Shown here: positions 35,464 through 44,093 of the stretch, piece by piece
Numbering within the stretch: the first letter of the stretch is position 1
Layout: each line of letters opens with the position of its first letter
Assembly (NCBI GenBank): GCA_044228875.1
Contig: JBGAUA010000003.1
Coordinates: 15,279-79,278 of the forward strand
Origin: Epilinea sp044228875
Lineage (GTDB): Bacteria; Chloroflexota; Anaerolineae; Epilineales; Epilineaceae
Direction of reading: 5' to 3'
Length of the DNA: 64,000 bases
Notes under the pieces: model-generated
Seen by the model: only the letters and a program-made list of their open reading frames with translations
Database searches by the model: none
What the model was told of the DNA's origin: nothing
Translations under genes and position numbers: made by a program

Positions 35464-37200
35464 ATGCTAGGGCCATCCCCTGCCGCGGGCAGGCGCTGGC
35501 TGCTGATCAGCCTCGTCCTGTATCTGGCACTGCGCATCCTGGCCCTGGCCTCCGTGGCGGTGCTCGAAGACCGCGACAGCACGAGCCTGATCCGTGACGC
35601 CCAGGTCTTCGCCAGTTGGGATGCGGCCCGGATCATCGACCTGCGCCCGGATGCCACGCCGCTCTACCCGCTGCTGACCGCTGTCGCGAACCGCCTGGGC
35701 ATGTCCTGGGTCTTCGGCGCCCGCTTCGTATCCTGGTTGGCCGCCGCCCTGTTGGCCTTGGCGATGACCGGCATCGCGCTGCGGCTGGCGCCTCCTGACG
35801 CTTCAGGTCCGCCGGCTCCGGAACGCTCGGCGACGGCACGGTCCTGGACCCTCCACGTCGCCGCGGCCGGCGTGGCGGTCATGGCCCTCAGCCCCACCTT
35901 GGTGGACCTGTCTCGCTCTGTGCTCACCGAGGGTCTGTACATCGCCGTGGTCTACGGTGGCCTGTGGCTGCTGCTTCGCCGTGGCGCCGCCCCGAGCCGG
36001 CGCGGCGCCATGCTTCTGGGGGCCGTCTTCGCCCTGGCATTCCTGGCGCGAACCGAAGGCCTGCTCTACCTGGCTGCCGTTCCCGTCATCCGGCTTGCCA
36101 CCGCCTGGAGCGCGGACCGCGGATCCGGCGGCAGGACGCGGTGGGTGTCCAGCACTCGCACCTGGCTGTCCTGGTCCGCCGCCTATGCCCTGGGCTTTGG
36201 GCTGCTGGCGCTGCCGCAGGTCTGGCGGGTGAGCCGGTCCATGGGGCAACCGGCATTCAACGGACGCCAGGTCTGGCAAGTCATCCTGAACCAACCAGGC
36301 GACAAGCCGTACGAGCAGAAGATCTACGGGCTGGACCACAGCCCTTACCAGATCAACCTGGTCTACATCCAGAGCCATCCCGAGCAGGCGCGGCTCATGG
36401 CCGGCAACGTGGCCGGCTCCGACCTTGTCGCCAAGGCCGCCGGCCTTGGGCGAGGCTTCCTGACCCGAAGCCTGCCCCGGCTCATCAGCCCGCTCGGCCT
36501 GCTGCTGGCCGCCCTGGGCGTGATGGCGCTCTGGCAGGCGCGCCGCAGGGCGGACCTGGCATGGATGGGTCTCTTCCTGGGCGCCAGTCTGGCCGCCCCC
36601 TTGCTGCACGACCTGGACCCCCGCCACCTGGCGGTGTCCCTGCCAGTCCTCGCGCTCTTGCAGGGCATCGGCCTGGTCTGGCTGGCGGGTGCTTCGCCAC
36701 CCGGTCTGGGGACGCCGCTCCTCCCGAAGGTCGCGGCGCGACCAAGGGTCGCGATGCGCGCGGCCTTGACGGTCGCGACCTTGGCCGGCCTGCTCTTGGG
36801 CATGCGAAAGGACCTGGCTTTGGCGACATGGCCGCCACCTGAGAGTCGCGACTACGCCATGGCCGATCAACAGGCGCTGCTGACGGCGCTCCGCCAGGCC
36901 GATTGGCCGAAGCCGGTGGATGGGCTGCGGATCACCGCCCGTCAGGGCTACTTCTCGCTGGCTGCCGGTGCCCAGGAAGTCTACCTGCCTTTCGCCGACT
37001 ACGAGGCTTTGGTGACGTATTGCCGTTTCAACCAGGTGGACGTCCTTCTGCTGGAGCACGATCTCCTGGAACGCTACCCTTTCCTGCCGCGCTTCGCGGC
37101 GGAGAGCTCGCCGGACTTCATCCGCGTCCATCGCCACGTCAGCCCCAGCCATGGCCTCCTGGAGCTTTACCGCTTCAGCCCGCGCGGGGACGGATCGTGA
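35464..37200 (+). CDS. GT-C type membrane glycosyltransferase (ArnT/PMT-like)
   Basis: A 578-residue integral membrane protein with about ten hydrophobic helices. The first helix (WLLISLVLYLALRILALASV) is followed by an acidic loop with EDRD near residue 40 and RDAQVFA; GT-C enzymes carry a catalytic Asp in this first external loop. It resembles dolichyl-phosphate-mannose transferases and ArnT, which use polyprenyl-phosphate sugars. The C-terminal 150 residues are soluble. The ATG at 35464 follows the promoter; upstream in-frame sequence is antisense to the methyltransferase. Its stop overlaps the GT2 GTG as GTGA, suggesting that GT2 makes its lipid-linked sugar donor. Confidence 0.8.
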   Translation: MLGPSPAAGRRWLLISLVLYLALRILALASVAVLEDRDSTSLIRDAQVFASWDAARIIDLRPDATPLYPLLTAVANRLGMSWVFGARFVSWLAAALLALAMTGIALRLAPPDASGPPAPERSATARSWTLHVAAAGVAVMALSPTLVDLSRSVLTEGLYIAVVYGGLWLLLRRGAAPSRRGAMLLGAVFALAFLARTEGLLYLAAVPVIRLATAWSADRGSGGRTRWVSSTRTWLSWSAAYALGFGLLALPQVWRVSRSMGQPAFNGRQVWQVILNQPGDKPYEQKIYGLDHSPYQINLVYIQSHPEQARLMAGNVAGSDLVAKAAGLGRGFLTRSLPRLISPLGLLLAALGVMALWQARRRADLAWMGLFLGASLAAPLLHDLDPRHLAVSLPVLALLQGIGLVWLAGASPPGLGTPLLPKVAARPRVAMRAALTVATLAGLLLGMRKDLALATWPPPESRDYAMADQQALLTALRQADWPKPVDGLRITARQGYFSLAAGAQEVYLPFADYEALVTYCRFNQVDVLLLEHDLLERYPFLPRFAAESSPDFIRVHRHVSPSHGLLELYRFSPRGDGS

Positions 37201-38252
37201 ACGAGCCCCTGCGCCGCACGGCGGATCAGCCGCGGCCATTCTCGGCGGCAATGGATGGGCCGCCGGACGCGCCGACGTCAGAGCTCCTGCTCAGCATCGT
37301 CATCCCGGCCTACGGGGAGGCGGGCAACCTGTTCCCGCTGTACGAGGAGATCCTGGAGGCGATGGTGGCGGTTCCCGGCTGGGAGCTGATCATCGTCGAC
37401 GACGGCAGCCCGGACGACACCTGGGCGGAGGTGCGGGCGCTGAACGCCCGTGACCCACGGGTGCGAGGGCTGCGCCTCTCGCGCAACTTCGGCCACCAGT
37501 ACGCCCTGTTCGCCGGCTTGGGCGCCGCCCGGGGTCAGGCGGTGGTGACGATGGACGCCGATCTGCAGCATCCGCCGGCAGTGATCGGGCAGCTGCTGGA
37601 GGAATGGCGCCTTGGCAGCAAGATCGTCCACACCCTGCGCATCGACCAAGTGGGCATCAGCTGGCACAAAAAGCTGAGTTCGGCCCTGTTCTACCGGATC
37701 TTCTCCTTCCTCAGCGGCGTGGACCTGTCGGCGGGCATGGCCGACTTCCGCCTGCTGGACCGCCAGGTGGTCCGCGAGCTGCTGCGCTTCCAGGAAGACG
37801 GACTCTTTCTGCGCGGCCTGGTCCAATGGGTGGGCTTCCCCAGCGTCCGGGTGCCCTTCCAATGCCGCGACCGCCTGGCCAACCGGAGCAAGTACGGCCT
37901 GCGCCGCATGCTGCGGCTGGCCGGCGCGGGCATCACCTCCTTTTCGGTCATCCCCCTGCGACTGGGCATCCTGCTGGGGTTGGTCACCAGCCTCTTCGCC
38001 TTCTACCAGCTGGGCGAAGCGCTCTACGTCCATTACGTTACCGGCCGCACCCTGCCGGGCTGGACCTCCACCTTCGGGGTGATGACCCTGCTCTTCGGCG
38101 TGATGTTCATCCTGATGGGCATCCTGGGAGAATACCTGGGCCGCATCCTGCTGGAGGTGCGCGGCCGCCCGCGTTTCATCGTCGCCGATGCCATCGGCGA
38201 GCCGGCCGGGGCCGAGCCTCCACCCGTCGACGTCCGCGGGGCGGGGCGCTGA
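37197..38252 (+). CDS. DPM1/GtrB-like GT2 polyprenyl-phosphate glycosyltransferase
   Basis: A 351-residue transferase. The GT2 start is LSIVIPAYGEAGNLFPLYEE; DDGSPDDTW and VTMDADLQHPP (D-x-D) bind the nucleotide sugar; FRLLDRQVVREL, with the following QEDGLFLRGLV, is typical of the DPM1/GtrB/ArnC group. Two C-terminal helices (GILLGLVTSLFAFYQL and FGVMTLLFGVMFILMGI) anchor it. It should load a sugar on undecaprenyl phosphate for the upstream GT-C enzyme. The start is GTG at 37197, overlapping the GT-C stop. Confidence 0.92.
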   Translation: MNEPLRRTADQPRPFSAAMDGPPDAPTSELLLSIVIPAYGEAGNLFPLYEEILEAMVAVPGWELIIVDDGSPDDTWAEVRALNARDPRVRGLRLSRNFGHQYALFAGLGAARGQAVVTMDADLQHPPAVIGQLLEEWRLGSKIVHTLRIDQVGISWHKKLSSALFYRIFSFLSGVDLSAGMADFRLLDRQVVRELLRFQEDGLFLRGLVQWVGFPSVRVPFQCRDRLANRSKYGLRRMLRLAGAGITSFSVIPLRLGILLGLVTSLFAFYQLGEALYVHYVTGRTLPGWTSTFGVMTLLFGVMFILMGILGEYLGRILLEVRGRPRFIVADAIGEPAGAEPPPVDVRGAGR

Positions 38253-38260
38253 GAGCCGCC

Positions 38261-39283
38261 ATGCGCACCATTCCCCTGGAACCCCGATACCGGCCGCAAT
38301 GGGAGCGCTTCGCCACGGAGCATCCCGCCGCCACGGTGGCCCATGACCTGCGCTGGGCCACCGTGGTCGAGAACAGCTACAGCCATCAGCCGCGGCACCT
38401 GATGGCCTTCGACGGGGACGCGGTGGCCGGCATCCTGCCCCTCTTCCTGGTGGACGGCGGACCCCTGGGCCGCAGCCTGGTGAGCAGCCCCTTCCTGACC
38501 TATGGCGGTGTGGCCGCCAGGGATGACGAAGCGGCATGGGCCCTGGCGGAGGCGGCCAGGGCCATGGCCATCTCCCTGGGCGTGGACCATGCCGAGGTGC
38601 GCAACGACCGATTGGAGCCGGGCTTTGCCCACACCAAGACCCTGTACCATACCCTGCGCCTGGATCTCAGCGGAGGGCCGGAGCGCCTGTGGGCCGGTCT
38701 GCACGCCTCGGCGCGGCGCAATGTGCGCAAAGCCCAGAAGGCGGGACTGGATCTGGTGGAAGGTCTGGAGCATCTGGACGCCTTCGTCGACATCAACCAC
38801 CGCAACATGCATCGGCTGGGCACGCCGGCTCATGGGGGCGCCTTCTTCGGCGAGGTGGCTCGGCAGTTCCCCCAGGCCCGGCTGCTCATGCTGCGCCGGG
38901 GGCGGGAAGGGGTTGGCGGGATGCTGCTGCTGCCGCACAAGGACACCGTGCACATGCCCTGGGTGGCATCCCTGGAAACGTTCTTCGACCTGCGCCCCAA
39001 CAACCTGCTCTACTGGGAAGCCATCCGCGGCTCCGCCGAGCACGGCTTCGCCAGCTTCGACTTCGGCCGCAGCCGGGAGGACCAGGGTACCTTTCGTTTC
39101 AAGGTGCAACATGGGGGCTTGCCGGTGCCGTTGTACTACCAGTACCACCTGGCCAGCGCCAAGGCCGTCCCGCACCTGGACCCCAGCGCGCCGCGCTTCC
39201 GAGCCCTGGTGGCGGTCTGGCGTCGCCTGCCCTTCCCCCTGGCCCGCGCCTTGGGGCCGCGGCTGATCGGTTGGATCCCGTAG
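38261..39283 (+). CDS. FemAB-like acyl/aminoacyltransferase (GNAT fold)
   Basis: A 340-residue protein with tandem GNAT folds as in FemAB proteins: LHASARRNVRKAQKAGLDLVEG and FASFDFGRSREDQGTFRFKVQHGG are the family's best-known segments. The latter resembles the form seen in exopolysaccharide-associated (XrtA-type) FemAB proteins. Such proteins transfer an amino acid or acyl group to a cell-envelope substrate. The ATG at 38261 is eight bases past the previous stop; a longer frame antisense to other genes is ignored. No sorting-enzyme (exosortase) gene is present nearby. Confidence 0.8.
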   Translation: MRTIPLEPRYRPQWERFATEHPAATVAHDLRWATVVENSYSHQPRHLMAFDGDAVAGILPLFLVDGGPLGRSLVSSPFLTYGGVAARDDEAAWALAEAARAMAISLGVDHAEVRNDRLEPGFAHTKTLYHTLRLDLSGGPERLWAGLHASARRNVRKAQKAGLDLVEGLEHLDAFVDINHRNMHRLGTPAHGGAFFGEVARQFPQARLLMLRRGREGVGGMLLLPHKDTVHMPWVASLETFFDLRPNNLLYWEAIRGSAEHGFASFDFGRSREDQGTFRFKVQHGGLPVPLYYQYHLASAKAVPHLDPSAPRFRALVAVWRRLPFPLARALGPRLIGWIP

Positions 39284-39287
39284 ACCG

Positions 39288-40193
39288 ATGGCGAAGCCCG
39301 TGCGGTTTTCTCTGGCGGACCCTGCAGCGCGCCTGCTCATCGTCCACGCCGACGATTTCGGCCTGTCGTCGGATATCGACGCCGGCATCCTGCGCGCCCA
39401 CCGCGAAGGAATCGTCACCTCGGCCTCCTTGGTGGCCGGGGGTGAGTCCTTCTCCGCCGCGGTGGCGGCGGCGCGGGACACGCCCACCTTGGACATCGGC
39501 GCTCACCTGACCTTGGTGGGTGAACGGCCGGTCCTGGACCCGCGGCTGGTACCTAGCCTGGTGGGTCCAGACGGGCGCTTCCACCGCCACGCCAACGGCT
39601 TCATCGCCCGCTTCCTGACCGGAAGGATCGTGATGGGGGAGCTGCGCGCGGAATTGGCTTCCCAGCTCGAACGGCTCCTGGCCACCGGCTTGCCCATCAG
39701 CCACCTGGACAGCCACCAGCACCTGCACGTCCTGCCGGGGATCAGCCGCCTGACGGCCGAACTGGCCCGCGAACACGGCATCTCTTTCATTCGCCTGCCC
39801 CGGGAGCGGCGGCCGCCGGGTCGGGGATCTGACGCCGGACGGCTGCGGCGCCTTCAGCGCGTGGCCCTTCAAGGCTGCTCGGCCCTGGCACGGCGTCACG
39901 GGCCGCGCCAGGGCCGGCGCCATCCGGATGCCTTCCACGGCTTCCTCGACGGCGGCCGCTTGGATCGGACAGCCCTGCTGCGCGTGCTGGACGCGGTAGG
40001 GCCGGGCCTGAGCGAACTCATGTGCCACCCAGGGCTGGGGGTGGCGCCCCTGCCCCATCACGTCGACTGGGGCTATCGCTGGTCGGCGGAGCTGGATGCC
40101 TTGACGGACCCGCGTGTCCGCGAGCGCGTGGACGCCCTCAGCCTTCAGCTGGTAGGCTACGGGGAGATCGGCCTTCGGCAAACGGAGACTTGA
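39288..40193 (+). CDS. ChbG/HpnK-family carbohydrate deacetylase
   Basis: A 301-residue YdjC/ChbG-fold deacetylase. The metal site is visible: HADDFGLS (two Asp) near residue 20, GAHLTLV near residue 70, and SHLDSHQHLHVLPG near residue 139. Members remove N-acetyl groups from sugars (chitooligosaccharides for ChbG) or act in hopanoid synthesis (HpnK). In this operon a polysaccharide or glycolipid substrate is more likely. It starts four bases after the FemAB-like gene, so they are co-transcribed. The region near residues 175-210 is Arg-rich and unlike the core. Confidence 0.88.
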   Translation: MAKPVRFSLADPAARLLIVHADDFGLSSDIDAGILRAHREGIVTSASLVAGGESFSAAVAAARDTPTLDIGAHLTLVGERPVLDPRLVPSLVGPDGRFHRHANGFIARFLTGRIVMGELRAELASQLERLLATGLPISHLDSHQHLHVLPGISRLTAELAREHGISFIRLPRERRPPGRGSDAGRLRRLQRVALQGCSALARRHGPRQGRRHPDAFHGFLDGGRLDRTALLRVLDAVGPGLSELMCHPGLGVAPLPHHVDWGYRWSAELDALTDPRVRERVDALSLQLVGYGEIGLRQTET

Positions 40194-40281
40194 GCCCCAG
40201 AGGGTTGAGGGTTGGGATCCAGGTGAGGGACGCCGGCACCGACAGGACCACCGGGCCATCCCAGCGGGCGATCGCTGGACC

Positions 40282-41295
40282 TCAGCCGAAGCGCTCGCTC
40301 CGCCCAAAGCGCCCCCCGAGGTAGTCGGCGATCCCCCACAGCACCGCGACCGCGTCGCGCCGCCGGCTGGGGAAGAGCCATCGCAGCGGTTGGCGCGCGG
40401 CCAGGGTCATGGTCTCCAGCCAGCAGCGCCGCCTCGCCGCCCTGTCGCCCCAGCGCCGCGCGAAGCGCAGGCGGTTGCGGATGTTGTAGTAGCGCCGTCG
40501 CGCCGGATCCGTGGCGGTGCCGGCCGACCCCAGATGCAGTACCCATGCCTGCGGCACGTAGCAGATCCGCCAGCCGGCCTCCCGGGCGCGCAGACCCCAG
40601 TCCACGTCCTCGAAGTAGAGGTAGCAGGCTTCGTCGAACGCGCCCACCGCCTCCCAGGCGCGGCGGCTGATCAGGCTGGCCGCGCCGCTGGGGTAGTCCG
40701 GATCCGGTGAATGGTCGTACTGGCCCTCGTCGGCCTCGCCTTCGCCGCGCAAGGCGGCGAAGGCACGTTGGCGGTCGACGGCGCCCCCGGCCCCGTTTAG
40801 GATGCCCGGTCGATCGCGATAGCCCAGCCGGGCCGTTGTTGCCGCGATGCGGGGATCCTCGGCGAGGGCTCGGGCGAGCGCTGCGACCGCTCCCGGCTGG
40901 ACGAGGGCATCGTCGTTGAGGATCAAGACGGCCACCGCACCCATGTCCCAGGCCGCCTGCCCGCCCTGGTTCACTGCTGTCGGCCAACCGCGGTTGTCGG
41001 GATTGCGAATGACCCGGATCCACAACGGCGGCGCGTTCACACGGGGCATCGTCGCGTCATGGCGAACGCCGTCATCCCTCTCGTGTACCGCTGCGCCCCG
41101 CCCCTCCAGCCAGTCGCCCGTTCCATCCGTAGAGGCATTGTCCACCACCACTGCGCCGACGATCTGGCCCCGGAGCGCGCTCAGGACCTCCGGCAGGCGC
41201 TGGCGGGCGTTCCAGGCCGGGATGACTGCCCAGACACCCGCCCCGGGCTCCGTGGCGCCGAGCGCGACATCGCCCGACCGATCCGTCGCGGTCAT
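40282..41295 (-). CDS. GT2 family glycosyltransferase (rhamnosyltransferase-like)
   Basis: A 337-residue soluble transferase with GT2 features: WAVIPAWNARQRLPEVL, VVVDNASTDGT, NRGWPTAVNQG, a VLILNDDALVQPGA metal-binding site, and ACYLYFEDVDWGLRAREAGW, in which ED-W is the catalytic region of rhamnosyl- and galactosyltransferases. The C-terminus is Arg-rich and amphipathic. Its ATG overlaps the Wzx-like stop as ATGA. It is convergent with the deacetylase. Confidence 0.9.
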   Translation of the reverse strand: MTATDRSGDVALGATEPGAGVWAVIPAWNARQRLPEVLSALRGQIVGAVVVDNASTDGTGDWLEGRGAAVHERDDGVRHDATMPRVNAPPLWIRVIRNPDNRGWPTAVNQGGQAAWDMGAVAVLILNDDALVQPGAVAALARALAEDPRIAATTARLGYRDRPGILNGAGGAVDRQRAFAALRGEGEADEGQYDHSPDPDYPSGAASLISRRAWEAVGAFDEACYLYFEDVDWGLRAREAGWRICYVPQAWVLHLGSAGTATDPARRRYYNIRNRLRFARRWGDRAARRRCWLETMTLAARQPLRWLFPSRRRDAVAVLWGIADYLGGRFGRSERFG

Positions 41296-42914
41296 GGCCC
41301 CGGCATCCCGCGGCCTGTCAACCGCCGTCCCAGGTCGCCGAGCAGCGCCTGATCATCGTCGGTCAGCTCGCCCGAGCATCGCAAAGTCGCCAGGGCGGCC
41401 GCCGCTCCCGCCGCGCCGCTCAAGAGCAGCCCCGGCCAAACGGCCGGAAGGCTGGTAATCAGACCTCCGGCCACGAGCCCCCCGATCGCCGCCGCCAGAA
41501 CCGCTCGGCCATCGGGGAACAGCTCCCTCGCGCGCAAGCCCTGCTCCAAGGCGAAGGCCGCCAGCATCCACAGCCCGCCGGCGGCCAGGCCGCCGGTCAA
41601 TCCGCAGGCGACGCCCGCGAGCCCCCAGGATCGGGCCAGGTAGGCACCGCCCAGGGAGACAGCGGCCGTGCAGAGCCCAGCCGCCGTGCTATGCGCGGGT
41701 TGTCCGGCCGCCTGGGTGATCAAGAAGGCCGGCAGGGCCATGAGGGCCAGCATCCAGCCGGGGCTGAGAATCTGGACCGCTCGAGCCACTTCGGGCGCCG
41801 GATCGCCCCCCAGCCACAGCCGGCAGAAGGCCGGCGCCAGAACGGCCATCAGGCACCAGCCGGGCAGCACCAGCCGGCCGGTCCAGCGCCAGGCCCGGGC
41901 GTGCAGATCGAGGATGGCCTGACGACGTCCGGCTCCGGCGGAGATGCCGTCCAGCCGGGCCGCGGCGGGAAAGAGCCCCGCGGCAGCGGCCATGCAGGCA
42001 CCGCCGAACTGGCCCGTGATGCGCGCGGCGAGTTCGTAGGCCGCCACGGCGCCCAGACCGCTGGCCGCACCCAGGATGACCTTTGCTGCCGGGTCGATCA
42101 GGGCGCTGGCCAGGTTGACCGACTGAGCATGGCTGCCGAAGCGAAGGAGCTGGGCGGCGACCACCGGCGACAGACCAGGACGGGTTACCGCCAGCACTGG
42201 GTTGACGCGAGATAGCTCCCGCTGGATCCATAGACCGGCCAGTACCGCCATGGCGGCGTTCTTCGCGACGAGACCGACGAGGCCTCCACCGGCCCAGAGC
42301 ACCGGCAACACCAGCCACGGTGACAGCAGGCGCTGGACCACCGCATCGATCAGGTTGACCCGATCCAATCGCCCGAGGCCCTCAAGGGCGGCCTGGCCGG
42401 GAGCGAACAGGCCTTCCAGGGCAGCGACCGCGGCGGTACCCAGGAACACCCAGCCCGCCTCCCGGGCCAGATCGGCCGGTATTCCGAAGCGGGGATCGAT
42501 CAGAGCGGGCAGGAGGAGCGACACGAGTGCGATAACCCCCAGGCCCACCAGAATCGCGAGGCCGCGAGCGGTGGCCAGGGCCTGGACGGTGGCCGAAACA
42601 AGCGGATCGGCGCGCCGCGTCAGGGCCGCCTGCCGGCTCAGCGCCCGCCCCACGCCCAGGTCCGCCAGCCGCAGCAGACCGATCAGCCCCCCGGCTGCGG
42701 CCCAGAGCCCGAAACGCGCCGCCCCCAGCCGATCCAAGGTGAAAGGGGTCACAAGGAGGGCGCTCAAAGCGCCGATGACCACCCGACCGCCGCCGCTCAG
42801 GGCGGAGACCGCCAGCCGCGGCGTATCCGGGTTCGCGTCGCCGGAAGTCGAGGGCTGATCGGTCGACTTCTGTCGACCTGTTGACGGCGGGTCAACGGTA
42901 CTGGGTTCTGGCAT
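41292..42914 (-). CDS. Wzx-like polysaccharide flippase (MATE/MOP superfamily)
   Basis: A 540-residue membrane protein with about 12-14 hydrophobic helices in the layout of polysaccharide transporters (RVVIGALSALLVTPFTLDRLG at the start, FGLWAAAGGLIGLL, and VAAYELAARITGQFG in the middle). It should flip the lipid-linked repeat unit across the membrane. The N-terminal 30 residues are hydrophilic and Ser/Thr/Pro-rich. It is transcribed from the purP side, 32 bases downstream of a purP gene, so surface export and purine synthesis share a transcript or are merely adjacent. Confidence 0.85.
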   Translation of the reverse strand: MPEPSTVDPPSTGRQKSTDQPSTSGDANPDTPRLAVSALSGGGRVVIGALSALLVTPFTLDRLGAARFGLWAAAGGLIGLLRLADLGVGRALSRQAALTRRADPLVSATVQALATARGLAILVGLGVIALVSLLLPALIDPRFGIPADLAREAGWVFLGTAAVAALEGLFAPGQAALEGLGRLDRVNLIDAVVQRLLSPWLVLPVLWAGGGLVGLVAKNAAMAVLAGLWIQRELSRVNPVLAVTRPGLSPVVAAQLLRFGSHAQSVNLASALIDPAAKVILGAASGLGAVAAYELAARITGQFGGACMAAAAGLFPAAARLDGISAGAGRRQAILDLHARAWRWTGRLVLPGWCLMAVLAPAFCRLWLGGDPAPEVARAVQILSPGWMLALMALPAFLITQAAGQPAHSTAAGLCTAAVSLGGAYLARSWGLAGVACGLTGGLAAGGLWMLAAFALEQGLRARELFPDGRAVLAAAIGGLVAGGLITSLPAVWPGLLLSGAAGAAAALATLRCSGELTDDDQALLGDLGRRLTGRGMPGP

Positions 42915-42946
42915 CGCGGGGGCGACGGGCGAGATGGGCGGCCTCC

Positions 42947-44071
42947 TCAGGTGAGGATCCGCTCCAATGCCCCCTGGTCCAGAGCGGCGCGCAACTCCAT
43001 GGCGATGCGCTCGCCCACAGAAACCGGGCGGCCATGGAGGTAGGCGCTGTAGGGCGTGGCGACGATGCCCGGCGATCCGGGCACACGAGGGCTGACGTCC
43101 ACCACGACAAAGTCCTTCTTGGGTGGTCCGGGCACCACAATGCTCTGCAAGGCGAAGGGCCCGATGACCCCCGGCGGGTACAGCTGCGAAGCGGCGGTGG
43201 CGAAGCGCTCACCGGCGGCGAAGATATCCTCCAGCATGCTCTCCAGAACGGTCACGGCAAAGTGACCCGCCTCCTCGTATTTCAGCGGAATGGCGCCGAG
43301 TACCTCTGCCTGAAGTTCGGCCGGAAGCATCGCCAGACCTCCGATGTTGGTCTGACGCCGAGCATCGGTACCCAACAGCTCGAGGCGACCGTCCAGAGGC
43401 GATTGAAAGAAGTTGAAGTTGACCGGCGCCCCCAGGACATACTCCTCGATGGTGGCTTCGGCCAGACTGTCCTTGGTAAACACGCCTTCGTTGATCTTGG
43501 CGGCCGCCTCGCGTCGGTATTCGTCTTCGTCGCGGGCGATGAAGAAGGCTCGTTCGAATCCCCGCGCGTTCTCCAAGGCCTTGACCAGCACGGGGCGGTC
43601 GATCTCCTCCGGAGTGGCGAAGATCAGCGGACGGCGGACGCTGGCAGCGTCCAGGAGGTCATACTGGTTGGGATGCTGGCTGCGCTCCTCGATGCGCAGG
43701 AGAAAGCGGTTGCCGAACATGGGCACGCGGAAGGCGTGCTCGATGGCATCGTAGTCGCTCTGCAGGTAGACCTCAAAGGAGCGGTGGGGGACAAAGACGG
43801 CGTGGCGCTCGACCAGCTCAGCCTGCACCTCCGGCAGCAGGATGTCCGCGAAGCGATCCACCACGATCACGTCGTCCACGCAGCCCCGACCATCCTGAGC
43901 CCGGTAATGCTCGGCGTAGGTGCGCTCTCGGCCCTTCTGGGCGATGACCAGGGTGCGGAAGCCGCCCAGGCGGGCGCCGCGGCAGACCTCCAGGGCCGAA
44001 TGGCTGCCGAGAACGGCCACGGTCAGGCGCCCTTCGTCCAGACGGGCGATGGATTCCTTCAACCAAGGCAT
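42947..44071 (-). CDS. purP: PurP-family FAICAR synthetase (second copy)
   Basis: A 374-residue ATP-grasp protein of the archaeal PurP family, which uses formate and ATP to formylate AICAR to FAICAR in purine synthesis. The N-terminal VAVLGSHSALEVCRGA, the QKGRERTYAEHY region, VDDVIVVDRF, EEYVLGAPVNFNFFQ, and RRQTNIGGLAMLP are family segments. It lies 22 bases after another PurP gene and about 35% of its residues appear to match that copy by eye, so they are diverged paralogues. Several insertions near residues 60-150 differ from the neighbour. It could be an active second enzyme, a partner subunit, or a changed-specificity ligase. Confidence 0.85.
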   Translation of the reverse strand: MPWLKESIARLDEGRLTVAVLGSHSALEVCRGARLGGFRTLVIAQKGRERTYAEHYRAQDGRGCVDDVIVVDRFADILLPEVQAELVERHAVFVPHRSFEVYLQSDYDAIEHAFRVPMFGNRFLLRIEERSQHPNQYDLLDAASVRRPLIFATPEEIDRPVLVKALENARGFERAFFIARDEDEYRREAAAKINEGVFTKDSLAEATIEEYVLGAPVNFNFFQSPLDGRLELLGTDARRQTNIGGLAMLPAELQAEVLGAIPLKYEEAGHFAVTVLESMLEDIFAAGERFATAASQLYPPGVIGPFALQSIVVPGPPKKDFVVVDVSPRVPGSPGIVATPYSAYLHGRPVSVGERIAMELRAALDQGALERILT

Positions 44072-44093
44072 GGCGGGCGGTCCTTTCCGGGGA

